Source: Methanosarcina acetivorans C2A (lineage in GTDB: Archaea; Halobacteriota; Methanosarcinia; Methanosarcinales; Methanosarcinaceae). Taken from it: DNA of 64,000 bases. The notes under the pieces were generated by a model, which was not told the origin of the DNA, did no database searches, and was given only the letters and a program-made list of their open reading frames with translations. The stretch covers positions 2,418,001 to 2,482,000 of the forward strand of contig NC_003552.1 in NCBI RefSeq assembly GCF_000007345.1. The letters are read 5' to 3'. How positions within the stretch are numbered: the stretch's first letter is position 1; every line of letters begins with the position of its first letter. This document shows, in pieces, positions 43,449 to 52,848 of this stretch. A program made the translations under genes and the position numbers.

Positions 43449-46400
43449 ATGGGCACAGGTGAAACCAAGAGCAAAGAGAAAACACAGGTATCAAAAGAGG
43501 AAAAGATGCCGGAAGAGGAAAAGATACCCGAAGGGGAAAAGAACCCGGAAAAGGAAAAGATGCCAGAAGAGGAAAAGAAGCCGGGAGAAAAGCAGATAGG
43601 AAAAGAAACCTCTACCAGTGAACTTCCTGTTTCGAATAAGAATTCTGATAAATTCACAAAAGAGGACTTTCCCGTTGTGGGCGTCGGCGCGTCGGCTGGG
43701 GGGCTGGCTGCATTCGAAGCTTTCTTTTCGTCCATGCCTGACAGCCCTGGACCGGGCATGGCCTTTGTCCTGGTACAGCACCTTGACCCGAAACACAAGA
43801 GCATCCTCCACACCCTGATAGGGCGCTACACAAATATGCCGGTTTATGAGGTTAAGGACGGGATGGACGTCAAGCCTAACTGCGTTTATGTCATTCCGCC
43901 TAACAGAAACATGGTTTATCGTGAGAGTGAACTGCACCTGCTGGAACCGGTCGAGCCGCACGGGCACCGTACGCCGATTGATTTCTTCTTCCGCTCCCTG
44001 GCCGAGGAAAAGAAAGAGCAGGCCATCGGAATCGTGCTTTCAGGCACAGGCAGCGACGGCACTCTGGGAGTAAGGGCAATCAAGGCTGAAGGCGGGATGG
44101 TGATGGCACAATCTCCCGAATCCAGCGAATACGACAGCATGCCCCGTAGCGTCATCGACACCGGTCTGGCAGACTACATCTTGCCGCCGGAAGAAATGCC
44201 TGCCCAGCTCATTGCCTATGTTACTCAGGCCTTCGGGAAAATAACCCAGCCGGTCTCCAGGGCTGAAGACGCGATGAAGAAAATATTCAACCTGGTGTTT
44301 GCCCATACCAGCCACGATTTTTCCCATTACAAGAAGGGCACTATCGTCCGACGTGTCGAGCGGCGTATGGCCGTCCACAATATCAAGAAAATAGATGAAT
44401 ATGTGGATTATTTAGAGCAAAAACCTGCAGAGGTAGAAGCGCTCTTTCGCGACTTCCTGATCAGCGTCACCAATTTTTTCCGTAATCCCAAGGCATTTGA
44501 TGCGTTTCAGAAAAAAATTATCCCCAATCTCTTTGTCGGCAAGTACGCAGGCGAATCGATACGGGTTTGGGTGCCCGGCTGTTCCACAGGCGAGGAAGCT
44601 TATTCGATCGGCATCCTGCTTCAAGAACATATGGAGGCATTGAAGCAAACTTTCAATGTACAAATTTTCGCAACAGATATCGACAGTCAGGCAATCGAAG
44701 AGGCCCGCATCGGCACCTATCCTCCCAGCATCTCGGTCGATGTCTCGGAGGAAAGGTTGGAGCGCTTCTTCACACAGGGCCCGGACGGCAACTACCGCAT
44801 CCGAAAAAACATCCGTGACATGGTAATCTTCTCAGAGCACGACCTTGTCAAAGACCCCCCGTTCTCCAAACTCGACCTGCTCAGCTGCCGCAACGTGCTG
44901 ATTTATATGGACGGGGAACTGCAGAAGAGACTCATCCCTCTCTTCTACTACGCGTTGAACCCCGGCAAATTTCTCTTCCTCGGCTCCTCCGAGACCGTGA
45001 ACGGGTTCATGAACCTTTTTGACACGTTAGACCGCAAAGCGAAGCTCTACCAGAGTAAACCGAATGTTGGAAATGAACAACTCCGCTCCATAGTGACTTT
45101 AATCCCACCAAGAATTGAACCCAAAGTGATTCGAAAAATTTTTGAAGAGACCCCCCCCGGAGGCAGGCCTAAGTTTCGTGAGTTGACCGAGCGTATCCTG
45201 CTTCAACATTATGCCCCTGTAAGTGCGCTCGTAAACGAAAAAGGCGACATCCTTTATATACATGGTCGTACAGGCATGTACCTGGAACCGGCTCCGGGCG
45301 AAGCTGGTATGAACATTCTGAAGATGGCACGCGAGGGTTTGGCCAACAGGCTGGCTACGGCCCTGCACAGAGCAGCAATCGATAAAAGATCATTATTTTA
45401 CTCCGGGCTGAGGGTCAAAACCAACGGCGACTTCACTACCGTCAATCTTGCGTTGCTACCTGTGGTTTCAGGTCCTGATGCAGAAGAGCCGGACCTGTTC
45501 CTGATCACTTTTGAAGAACCTCCGAAGGCCGAACAGAATATACTCGGGAAAGCAGTTTCCGAGGATTTAATAAAAGGAATTACCGAGAGCAAAGGAGAAG
45601 TTGATGAGCGCGTTTCGGCGCTGATGAAGGAACTGCAGACCAAGGAAGAAGACCTCAGGGCTGCCAATGAAGAGCTGGAGACCTCCAATGAAGAACTAAA
45701 ATCCTCAAATGAAGAAATGCAGTCAATAAATGAGGAACTACAATCCGCCAATGAGGAGCTGGAGAGCTCAAAGGAGGAACTGCAGTCGGTAAACGAGGAA
45801 CTGGCCACGGTCAATGCCGAACTGCAGAATAGGGTTGCTGACCTGTCTCAGGCCAATAACGATATGAACAACCTGCTTGCAGGCACTGACATAGGCACCA
45901 TTTTCGTCGACTATCATATGCGTATTATGCGTTTTACCCCTGCCGTCACACGGGTGATCAAACTGATCCCGACCGATGTGGGCAGGCCTGTAGGGGACAT
46001 TGTCTCAAACATGCTGGGATATGACCGCCTGACAGAGGATGTGAGGGAGGTACTTGACAACCTGACTCCTAAAGAAATTGAAGTCCAGACCCGGGACGGC
46101 ACGTGGTACCTGATGCGCATCCGGCCTTACCGCACCCTTGAAAATGTCATTAAAGGAGCGGTGATAACCTTCATTGAGATTACCGAATTGAAGCAGACGA
46201 GGGAGTTGCTGAAGGAATCCGAGGCTTCGATTCACCGCCTATCCTCAGTTGTCGTGCGCGACTCGAATGATGCTATAACATTACAGGACTTGGAGGGTCA
46301 CATCATGGCCTGGAACCAAAAGGCCGAGAAGATGTACGGCTGGAGTGAAGCCGAGGCCCTGAAGATGAATATTAGCAGCATGATTCCACAGAAACAGAAA

Positions 46401-46607
46401 GAAGAAGAGCTGGAAATGGTGAAGAGGCTTAGTCAGGCTGAGGACCTGAAACCTTACTGCACCCGGCGGCTCAGTAAGGATGACAGGATAGTGAATATAT
46501 GGCTGACCGCCTCTCCACTGGTAAATGAAGCCGGCGAGGTATATGCTATTTCAACTACAGAGCGGGAGATAAAATCAGGAAGAAGACAGAAGGAAGGCAA
46601 TAACTGA
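43449..46607 (+). CDS. CheB-CheR fusion with coiled coil and two PAS domains, no kinase
   Basis: 1052 residues. Residues 1-70 are a Lys/Glu-rich repeat (KMPEEEKIPEGEK). CheB methylesterase (about 75-255): catalytic Ser82 in GVGASAGGLAAF, His111 in VQHLDPKHKS, Asp in SGTGSDGTLGVRA. CheR methyltransferase (about 275-520): NFFRNPKAFDAF, the SAM loop VWVPGCSTGEEAYSIG and DLLSCRNVLIYM. A long coiled coil (about 715-800) has heptads like EELxSxNEELQSxNEEL. PAS domains are at about 810-925 and 930-1045, the last ending STTEREIKSGRR. Many relatives continue into a histidine kinase; this one stops. The receiver domain of ordinary CheB is also absent. GC-rich codons differ from the neighbours and suggest bacterial ancestry. 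AAGGATG lies seven bases before the ATG. No other che genes are nearby. Confidence 0.9.
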   Translation: MGTGETKSKEKTQVSKEEKMPEEEKIPEGEKNPEKEKMPEEEKKPGEKQIGKETSTSELPVSNKNSDKFTKEDFPVVGVGASAGGLAAFEAFFSSMPDSPGPGMAFVLVQHLDPKHKSILHTLIGRYTNMPVYEVKDGMDVKPNCVYVIPPNRNMVYRESELHLLEPVEPHGHRTPIDFFFRSLAEEKKEQAIGIVLSGTGSDGTLGVRAIKAEGGMVMAQSPESSEYDSMPRSVIDTGLADYILPPEEMPAQLIAYVTQAFGKITQPVSRAEDAMKKIFNLVFAHTSHDFSHYKKGTIVRRVERRMAVHNIKKIDEYVDYLEQKPAEVEALFRDFLISVTNFFRNPKAFDAFQKKIIPNLFVGKYAGESIRVWVPGCSTGEEAYSIGILLQEHMEALKQTFNVQIFATDIDSQAIEEARIGTYPPSISVDVSEERLERFFTQGPDGNYRIRKNIRDMVIFSEHDLVKDPPFSKLDLLSCRNVLIYMDGELQKRLIPLFYYALNPGKFLFLGSSETVNGFMNLFDTLDRKAKLYQSKPNVGNEQLRSIVTLIPPRIEPKVIRKIFEETPPGGRPKFRELTERILLQHYAPVSALVNEKGDILYIHGRTGMYLEPAPGEAGMNILKMAREGLANRLATALHRAAIDKRSLFYSGLRVKTNGDFTTVNLALLPVVSGPDAEEPDLFLITFEEPPKAEQNILGKAVSEDLIKGITESKGEVDERVSALMKELQTKEEDLRAANEELETSNEELKSSNEEMQSINEELQSANEELESSKEELQSVNEELATVNAELQNRVADLSQANNDMNNLLAGTDIGTIFVDYHMRIMRFTPAVTRVIKLIPTDVGRPVGDIVSNMLGYDRLTEDVREVLDNLTPKEIEVQTRDGTWYLMRIRPYRTLENVIKGAVITFIEITELKQTRELLKESEASIHRLSSVVVRDSNDAITLQDLEGHIMAWNQKAEKMYGWSEAEALKMNISSMIPQKQKEEELEMVKRLSQAEDLKPYCTRRLSKDDRIVNIWLTASPLVNEAGEVYAISTTEREIKSGRRQKEGNN

Positions 46608-47410
46608 AAAAGGATATGCTCAGATAGCTGGCTAACTTTCGCAAAAAAAGGTTGAGGGATTGGCGGATAAAAAACTTCCAGGTGCCTTCTGGGTGCCGGA
46701 AAAACCGGAATCGTCTTTGTGTTGAAGACGACGTGCGTTTACTCCGCAGGCCGGGCGCATCGGAGAGGGATGGAGATGCAAAAGCTATGCTTGCCAGGTA
46801 CAGGCATGAGGAAAATTCCCAAAATCTCCACCTGATTAAAAAATGGTTCAGGGTCTGTGGAAATCCTCTAAATAAGGAATCACAATTAATTTTAGCTGAA
46901 TGGCCTGATGTCTTTTTACTGATTTATTTTCGGCTTATTAAAGTTGATTTTGATAAATTTGTACGAAGCCAAAATACAAACACTTTCAATTTTTTATAGA
47001 ATAGATATAAGAATTCTTATCGAACCCTTAAAGCCGGGATTTTGAATAAAATTATCTTGCATTGCCTTTCAAGAAAAAACTCCGCGCTGAATTTTCTGAA
47101 TGCCCCGAGAAATTAAAAAAACATAATTAATATTAAATTGTTGTTTGGTTTTAAAACATTTTATGCAGGACTAACTTTTGCTAAGAAACAATTTTTCTGA
47201 TAATTAATTTAAAATAACAACGAGACGTTGTATATTATAACGGGGAAGATAGGCCAAAAAGAGCGGGAATAACCGGGAAGGTATGTCAGAAAAGAATTGC
47301 CTGGAAGACAATTGTCCTGTTCCGAATGAATATTTTGGGGAAAATATCTTTGGAGCTACTATCTCGGGGTCTACAGTAAAAAGGACATAAATCTTCCGGG
47401 CTTTCCTTCA
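46608..47410. other. Gene-free region after the CheB-CheR fusion
   Basis: The first 180 bases keep the GC-rich style of the preceding gene and include a short frame starting LADKKLPGAFWVPEKPESS before a stop, followed by other short pieces. It may be residue of a downstream gene lost from the transferred segment. The remainder is AT-rich. No intact gene was found. Confidence 0.4.
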
Positions 47411-47540
47411 ATTTTTACCTGATATTTTTACCTGATATTTTTACCTGATATTTTTACCTGATATTTTTACCTGATGTTTTTATCTGATGTTTTTATCTGA
47501 TGTTTTTATCTGATGTTTTTATCTGATGTTTTTATCTGAT
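47411..47540. repeat. 13-bp tandem array, 10 units in two blocks
   Basis: Five units of ATTTTTACCTGAT followed by five of GTTTTTATCTGAT in exact 13-base register. The clean switch between two variants shows block-wise expansion. It lies just after the 3' end of the sensor kinase and could act as its terminator because of the T runs. Confidence 0.95.
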
Positions 47541-47625
47541 GTTTTTTATTCCAGAGATTCTTGATCATGTTTTTCCTGATTTTTTTTGTCGCAAAAAACA
47601 CCTGCTGTTCATTAATTAATGGAAC

Positions 47626-50424
47626 TTATGATTCTTCCGCTACCTCGAAATTAATTCTAAATTCTGTCCCATGATCTCGCTTAAGCTCGATTTCTCCATC
47701 CAGCTGATCAATAAGGATGTTTACTAGCTGCAGTCCTAGTGACTCAACGTTTTCCAACTCTACATTTTCAGGAATTCCTGTTCCATTATCCGAAATTATA
47801 AGGCTGAAAAGGGACCTGTTCATTCCATCATTCTTTTCTTCCCTGCAAAGGCAGATCCGAATTTCTCCTTCCTGCTTATCGATAAATGCATATTTGAGGG
47901 AATTGGAGACGAGTTCGTTAACAATTATTCCCAGCGGGACCGCAGTATCCATATTAAAGAAGGCATTTTCTTCCAAATCCATAAACAGGCAGATATTTTT
48001 ACTTTTAAGGCCGTAGATCCGGAAGAGGTTTTCAGTTAATTTTTGAATATATTTTGAGAAGTTCAGTGTATCGGTTCCTCCTCCTTTATAGAGTTCTTCG
48101 TGGATAAGGGTCATTGAGATTATCCGGTCCTGACTTTCCCTGAAAGCTTCGAGTACCTCCTGATCCCGGAACTTTTCTGCCTGGAGACTGAGCAGGGACG
48201 AGATTACCTGCAAATTATTCTTGATCCTGTGGTGGATTTCCTTTTTGCGGGCAGCTTCGATATTCGCAACGAAATTTTCCGCCTCTTTTCTTTCGGTTAC
48301 ATCATAAATCGTGCTCTGATAGAATCCCGGATTTCCATCATTTCCCTGAATTTTCTGGTAAATTTCATCAACCCATCTGATCCTCCCATCCCTGTGCCTT
48401 ATACGATATTCGAGTTCTCCATAATCAGCAGACTGAGAACTTTTAATCTTTTCCTCTTCTTTTACAACAAGAGGCAGGTCATCCGGATAAATTAGGTCTT
48501 TCCAGTTAACCCTGGATGTAAACTCCTTTGCCCTGTACCCTGTGAGCTCTTCAATAGCCCCATGCAGAAATATAGGAACAAAGTTTTCATCAGCCTGATA
48601 AATAATGCCGTGGAAATTCTGTATGAAAGAGCGGTATTTCTTCTCACTATCTTCAACTTTTTTTATTGAAAGTATCTGGTCCGTAATATCTTTAATTACC
48701 CCGATGGCTCTATGTATCTCCCCACTGCCGTCTGTCAGCCAGATGCCGCGACTTTCGGCATAAATGTAGTTCCCATCCCTATTTCTGAGCCTGAATTCTA
48801 CCTGGAATTTATTTTCTGCCTGAAATTTTTTCTTTTCCTCAAAAGACTTTCCGAGCGTATCAAGCAGTTCGGTTCTGTCTTCAGGGTGCACATATTCTAT
48901 CAGGACCGATTTATCCAGATTTCCCAGCTCCTCCGGATCGTACCCTGTTACTTCCCGGACGGCCCCCGCCAATCTCAGTTCGAATGTGTTGAGATTAAAA
49001 TCGAATACAGCCTGCCCTGTCCTTTCGGTTGCTATACGATATCTTTCTTCGCTTTCCTGAAGCTGAATTTTTGCAAGCCTGGAACCTGTAATGTCTTTCA
49101 GTACTCCGATAGCCCCGTAAAGATAACCTTCAGAATTTGTAAGGCAGACCCCTCTGTTTTCTATGTAAATGCTGGTTCCGTCTTTTCTTCTAAACATTAA
49201 TTCTTCTTTAAACCTGTTCTCTTCCCTTCTCACACCCCGGGATTTTCTTTCCGCACAATTTGTATTTAGGGGCTTGATATTCTTAATCCAGACATTCTTG
49301 CCAAGTTTCTGAAATTCTTCAGAACTATATCCCGTAACTTCTTCTATGGCTCCCGCCCAGCTGCATTTATCCGTTCTTATATCGTAGTCATATATCACCT
49401 GCCCTGTTTGCTCTGTGACAATCCTGTATCTTTCCTCGCTTTTCTTGAGTTTTTCATCTGCTTTTTTACTTCCGGTTATATCCCTGGCGATGACCAGGAT
49501 TGCGCTCAGATTTTCGGAGACATCAAAAATTGGAGAAACACTAAGTGAGACATTTATGATCTCACCGTCCTTTCTTGAACGTAAAGTTTCATAATGGTGA
49601 ATTTTATCTTCCTGTCTAATCAGTTCGTTCAATTCTCTTGTTTCTTCGACCAGTATAGGGGGCTCAAGGGTGGAGATGGACTTCCCCAGAATTTCCTTAG
49701 CCGAATATCCATAAATCCGTTCGGCACCTTTATTCCAGCTGATAATAACGCCATCAAGGGACTCGGTTATAATGGCATCGTCCGACGTTTCCACAATATT
49801 CGCGAGTGTCTGAATTTTATCTTCTATCTTCACACGCCTGGAATTTTCTATCTGCTCCCATTTTCCGTTCCTTTTGATCAGAGCAAACTGGTGCTTGCTA
49901 ACCACATCAATGATCTCAGTCGCGTCGCACCTGTCAAGAGAATAGGTGCAGAGAGAGATCATCCGGTAGTTACCGATAATCCGATCCAGTTCTTTTTCAT
50001 AATTATCAAAACTACTCCAGTCCTTTTTTTCCTGCCAGAAAGGATTCTCTCTCAACCTCAAACCGTCATACCCACTGGCCAAGGCCTTATTGAGTTTTTC
50101 GATCCAGCAGTTCAATACTCTTTCCGAATCAAAAGAACCCTCTTGTACATACCAGTGAGTGGAAGAAACAATTTCGATTTGTCCCTTCTCCAGGTAAACA
50201 TCGAAATCATGCACAGCCTTTCTGAGGGCTTCTTTTGCCTCTTCCGTTTCCGAGGGTTGAGATGTAACCCACATGCAAAATTCATTATTTTCCAGTCCAG
50301 CCTTGAAATAGGAGGCCAGTACATCCATCAAATCTTTTTTTGTATGGTAGAACTGGCAGAAGTGTGTTCCCCAGGGAACGTCGCCAATAATATCGACACC
50401 AGAACTTCGCAGTTTTTTTCTCAT
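47626..50424 (-). CDS. MEDS-domain multi-PAS sensor histidine kinase (HisKA_2 type)
   Basis: 932 residues from the ATG at 50424, which has GGGGAGAAG upstream; the longer frame is rejected. Residues about 10-185 are a MEDS domain (methanogen/methylotroph DcmR sensory): GDVPWGTHFCQFYHTKKDL, EFCMWVTSQP, ISLCTYSLDRC. Four PAS-PAC domains follow (about 205-320, 325-445, 450-575, 580-700), each ending in an I-x-D-I-T or YDVTE motif. The kinase core is of the HisKA_2 type, IHHRIKNNLQVISSLLSLQAEKF (phospho-acceptor His in HHRIKNN), with an ATPase domain showing VNELVSNSLKYAF and ISDNGTGIPENV. It is cytosolic, with no membrane helix. Cysteines in the MEDS domain could bind a metal or corrinoid, as suggested for DcmR (inference). 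Confidence 0.92.
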   Translation of the reverse strand: MRKKLRSSGVDIIGDVPWGTHFCQFYHTKKDLMDVLASYFKAGLENNEFCMWVTSQPSETEEAKEALRKAVHDFDVYLEKGQIEIVSSTHWYVQEGSFDSERVLNCWIEKLNKALASGYDGLRLRENPFWQEKKDWSSFDNYEKELDRIIGNYRMISLCTYSLDRCDATEIIDVVSKHQFALIKRNGKWEQIENSRRVKIEDKIQTLANIVETSDDAIITESLDGVIISWNKGAERIYGYSAKEILGKSISTLEPPILVEETRELNELIRQEDKIHHYETLRSRKDGEIINVSLSVSPIFDVSENLSAILVIARDITGSKKADEKLKKSEERYRIVTEQTGQVIYDYDIRTDKCSWAGAIEEVTGYSSEEFQKLGKNVWIKNIKPLNTNCAERKSRGVRREENRFKEELMFRRKDGTSIYIENRGVCLTNSEGYLYGAIGVLKDITGSRLAKIQLQESEERYRIATERTGQAVFDFNLNTFELRLAGAVREVTGYDPEELGNLDKSVLIEYVHPEDRTELLDTLGKSFEEKKKFQAENKFQVEFRLRNRDGNYIYAESRGIWLTDGSGEIHRAIGVIKDITDQILSIKKVEDSEKKYRSFIQNFHGIIYQADENFVPIFLHGAIEELTGYRAKEFTSRVNWKDLIYPDDLPLVVKEEEKIKSSQSADYGELEYRIRHRDGRIRWVDEIYQKIQGNDGNPGFYQSTIYDVTERKEAENFVANIEAARKKEIHHRIKNNLQVISSLLSLQAEKFRDQEVLEAFRESQDRIISMTLIHEELYKGGGTDTLNFSKYIQKLTENLFRIYGLKSKNICLFMDLEENAFFNMDTAVPLGIIVNELVSNSLKYAFIDKQEGEIRICLCREEKNDGMNRSLFSLIISDNGTGIPENVELENVESLGLQLVNILIDQLDGEIELKRDHGTEFRINFEVAEES

Positions 50425-50877
50425 TCCGCTTCTCCCCAATACAAAAAAATCAAAAAGCACATGTTTAAATCATGCATTTCTTCTTGGGCAATATTCTAAT
50501 TATACAGGAACCTTCTGAAATCATTTTCGCATTGATGCTATTTTTGCATTGATGCTATTTTTGCATTGATGCTAAACTCCATAATTTCATTTTTAGAAAA
50601 GAGGATCAATTTGCCTGACAATTTTTCAACATTAATATTTAAGAAGAAATATATAATTCTTATGCGATTTTTATTTCGAAACCAAGCACCAGGTTTTCCG
50701 GGCTTCTCCAGTATTTTCATTCTTTCCAGCAATTTCAGCATCTTTAGCTGTTTTTCAGACTTTCCAGTATATCAGTTTTCCAGCGTGTTCAGCTATTCTT
50801 CAGATTTTCCAGTGTATCAGCCTTCCAGTATTTTCAGCTGTTTGCAGGGCTAAAGGTTTTTTGGTCTGCTCTTCAAA
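50425..50877. other. Intergenic region with 17-bp repeats and a low-complexity stretch
   Basis: A 17-base unit GCATTGATGCTATTTTT repeats 2.7 times at 50529-50573, directly upstream of the kinase start. From 50690 to 50850 there is C/T-rich low-complexity DNA with repeated TTTTCCAG and TTTTCAGC. The plus-strand frame there is an artefact of that composition. No gene was found. Confidence 0.55.
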
Positions 50878-51807
50878 CTACTGCTCTGATGATGAAAGCC
50901 TGAAAGCTTCAATATCCCATTTTGCTCTTTTTACCCCTGCCTGATAAACGCTTTCAAGAAAATCGAGTACTGCCTTTTCCGGGGACTCTGCCTTTCGGAC
51001 ATCACCATACATGAGAAGTGCAAGCCCGGCCTCCGGACTCCAGAAAGCCTCTTTCGGGCTTAGCAGCTCGTCCATGAAACCAGCTGGTTGCGGGTGCATA
51101 TAAGCATAAAAAGCCGGCTCCCGAACATTCTGGTCTCCTGCCCAGAACCCGTAGCTGATCAATTCATGCGAAGACGCTTCACGTTCTACGGGATTTGCCC
51201 CTTCCCTGACAGGGGCAGACCTGCCCGAAAACAGAGTAAGGGCAAGGTCAGCATGGTGCCAGAAAAAGTGTACAGGCGAACTTTTTCCAGTAAACCATCC
51301 CCGGAAGACCTGAAAAATCGAATTGACCTGTACAAGGATCCTCCAGAACCTGTTCACATATGCCTCATCATAAGCCATATGCTGATAATCCGATGCAAAA
51401 GGCTCTGTCGTCCACGGGATATCGTAAGGTACAGGCCTGATCCCTGCTACGATCCCGAGTTCATTCAGATTTGAAAACACCTTCTCATAAAATCCCGCAA
51501 CTGAAAGCCCCTTCAAAGGCACGTTTCTTGTGTCCCCAACACTTGTCTCGATCTTTAAAGCATGCCCTTCATCGCGGAAATTAAACTCCATTTCAAAAAT
51601 CATGCCCTCGTAAGGAATCGGTCCCGTTGTAAGCCCGCGTACCGAAACATAAAAAGGCACATGCCACCAGTGGTTCATCTTTGGATGAAGTGCAAGTCTG
51701 ACTTTTCCCACAACCTGCAGAAACAGGTGCAGCGTATTCTTAGTATCTTCCCATTCTTCAATCGGCAAAGGCGGAAACTGTTCGTCCCGTATACTGCTGT
51801 TTACCAT
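50878..51807 (-). CDS. DUF5996 family protein
   Basis: 309 residues from the ATG at 51807 (GAGGGGG seven bases upstream). Marks are LPIEEWEDTKNTLHLFLQVVGKVRLAL, MNHWWHVPFYVSVRGLTTGPIPYEG and FWHHADLALTLFSGR. Many His and Trp residues are conserved in the family, and HPQPAGFMDELLSPKEAFWSPE is near the end. Function unknown; proteins of this family occur widely in bacteria and some archaea. It is monocistronic. Confidence 0.85.
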   Translation of the reverse strand: MVNSSIRDEQFPPLPIEEWEDTKNTLHLFLQVVGKVRLALHPKMNHWWHVPFYVSVRGLTTGPIPYEGMIFEMEFNFRDEGHALKIETSVGDTRNVPLKGLSVAGFYEKVFSNLNELGIVAGIRPVPYDIPWTTEPFASDYQHMAYDEAYVNRFWRILVQVNSIFQVFRGWFTGKSSPVHFFWHHADLALTLFSGRSAPVREGANPVEREASSHELISYGFWAGDQNVREPAFYAYMHPQPAGFMDELLSPKEAFWSPEAGLALLMYGDVRKAESPEKAVLDFLESVYQAGVKRAKWDIEAFRLSSSEQ

Positions 51808-52012
51808 GATTATCCCCCTCGCAAAATTCCCCAAATTTACTACGGTAAGGTTTACCGATAACCCTGTTAGAGTCAGATGATTTATTTATGTAAACAGGTC
51901 GATTCATAAGATTAAAACATTTTCCGCCCGAATAAAAAATTTAAGATATTGGTTTTAGGACAGGATCTTTGAAGCTTACCGCTTACGTTTGACTTTCAGA
52001 TATTTTTGAGTG

Positions 52013-52365
52013 TTACACATACTCTATTACCGACCCGTCAGGATGTTCAGGATGTTTTACTGGCATATTCCTGCCGGTCGGAACTTCTGCCGGTCCCCGG
52101 ATGATTTTTGCTCCTTTTTCTTCCAGATAAACCCTGAACTCATCGAGGGAATCGACAAGAAATGTAGCCTGTGTGCTTCCAAAAGGTTTCAGAGCTTCAA
52201 CCGAGCCGACTATTAGCAGAATGTCTCCTATTTGAGCCAGTTCCAGGCCGATTTGTGGGATTTCGAAACGCATGGTGAGGGGGTGCTGAGGAGTTTTTCG
52301 TAGAATTCGAGGTAGGAGTTAAGGTCGGAAATGTAGAGGCGGGAGAGGGTTTGAAGTACTTTCAT
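52013..52365 (-). pseudogene. VOC (glyoxalase/bleomycin-resistance fold) protein with a frameshift
   Basis: Two minus-strand frames make one VOC protein. The first starts at the ATG of 52365 and reads MKVLQTLSRLYISDLNSYLEFYEKLLSTP. The second continues from 52273 as MRFEIPQIGLELAQIGDILLIVG and runs to 52013 (DEFRVYLEEKGAKIIRGPAEV, HPDGSVIEYV). They are joined at a run of five C on the coding strand (52279-52283): with six C the join would read ...STPLTMRFEIP. The gene is therefore either a recent pseudogene or carries a sequencing error at the homopolymer. The shorter frame alone, 86 residues, would lack the first beta-alpha unit. Confidence 0.8.
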
Positions 52366-52498
52366 GTTTTTGGGTTCCAATAATGAAGTTAATTGAGTAC
52401 TTCAGGTATATTATTCGGTCTATCCCTCCAGTTTATAACCAATATTTTTTATAACAGATATTTTTAGGGAAATGAGCTTGTAAATTTAGAAAACTTCA

Positions 52499-52648
52499 TT
52501 GACCAAATCTGGAGAAAACATATCTCCCCTTATAGGCGCAGGCGTGGTTTCTCTGCTCATTGTCCTTTTCAGGACATATACGGATATAATTGTCCTCAGT
52601 GCTGCCTCAGTCCCGGTTTTCGCTGCAATCCTTTATACCACCGGCTGA
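52499..52648 (+). CDS. Possible small hydrophobic membrane protein
   Basis: A 49-residue frame from TTG at 52499: TKSGENISPLIGAGVVSLLI, then VLFRTYTDIIVLSAASVPVFA and AILYTTG. It would form two membrane segments. The codon pattern looks coding, but there is no clear ribosome site and an ATG is lacking, so it may be a remnant of a larger gene. Confidence 0.35.
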   Translation: MTKSGENISPLIGAGVVSLLIVLFRTYTDIIVLSAASVPVFAAILYTTG

Positions 52649-52848
52649 ATAGATTCCGATGACAAAAACCTTCTATTAAAACTCATTTTCTGCAACACAT
52701 CCTGATATAAATAGTGCCAAAATAAATATTACTAACTTCTCTTATTATCTGGCTTCAGGTTCCTGTCCAAATTCAGGTTTCGATCCGAATTCAGCTCCTA
52801 ACAGATTCGGGTTTCCAAGCTCAACGATCATAAGAAAGGTTAGAAAAA

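Noticed and set aside
43491-43967. Minus-strand frame opposite the CheB-CheR gene
   Set aside because: Shadow of a GC-rich gene and of its Lys/Glu repeat; no independent features.
46652-46999. Plus-strand frame of 115 residues after the CheB-CheR gene
   Set aside because: It starts at TTG, mixes GC-rich and AT-rich DNA, and has no recognisable motif; treated as debris.
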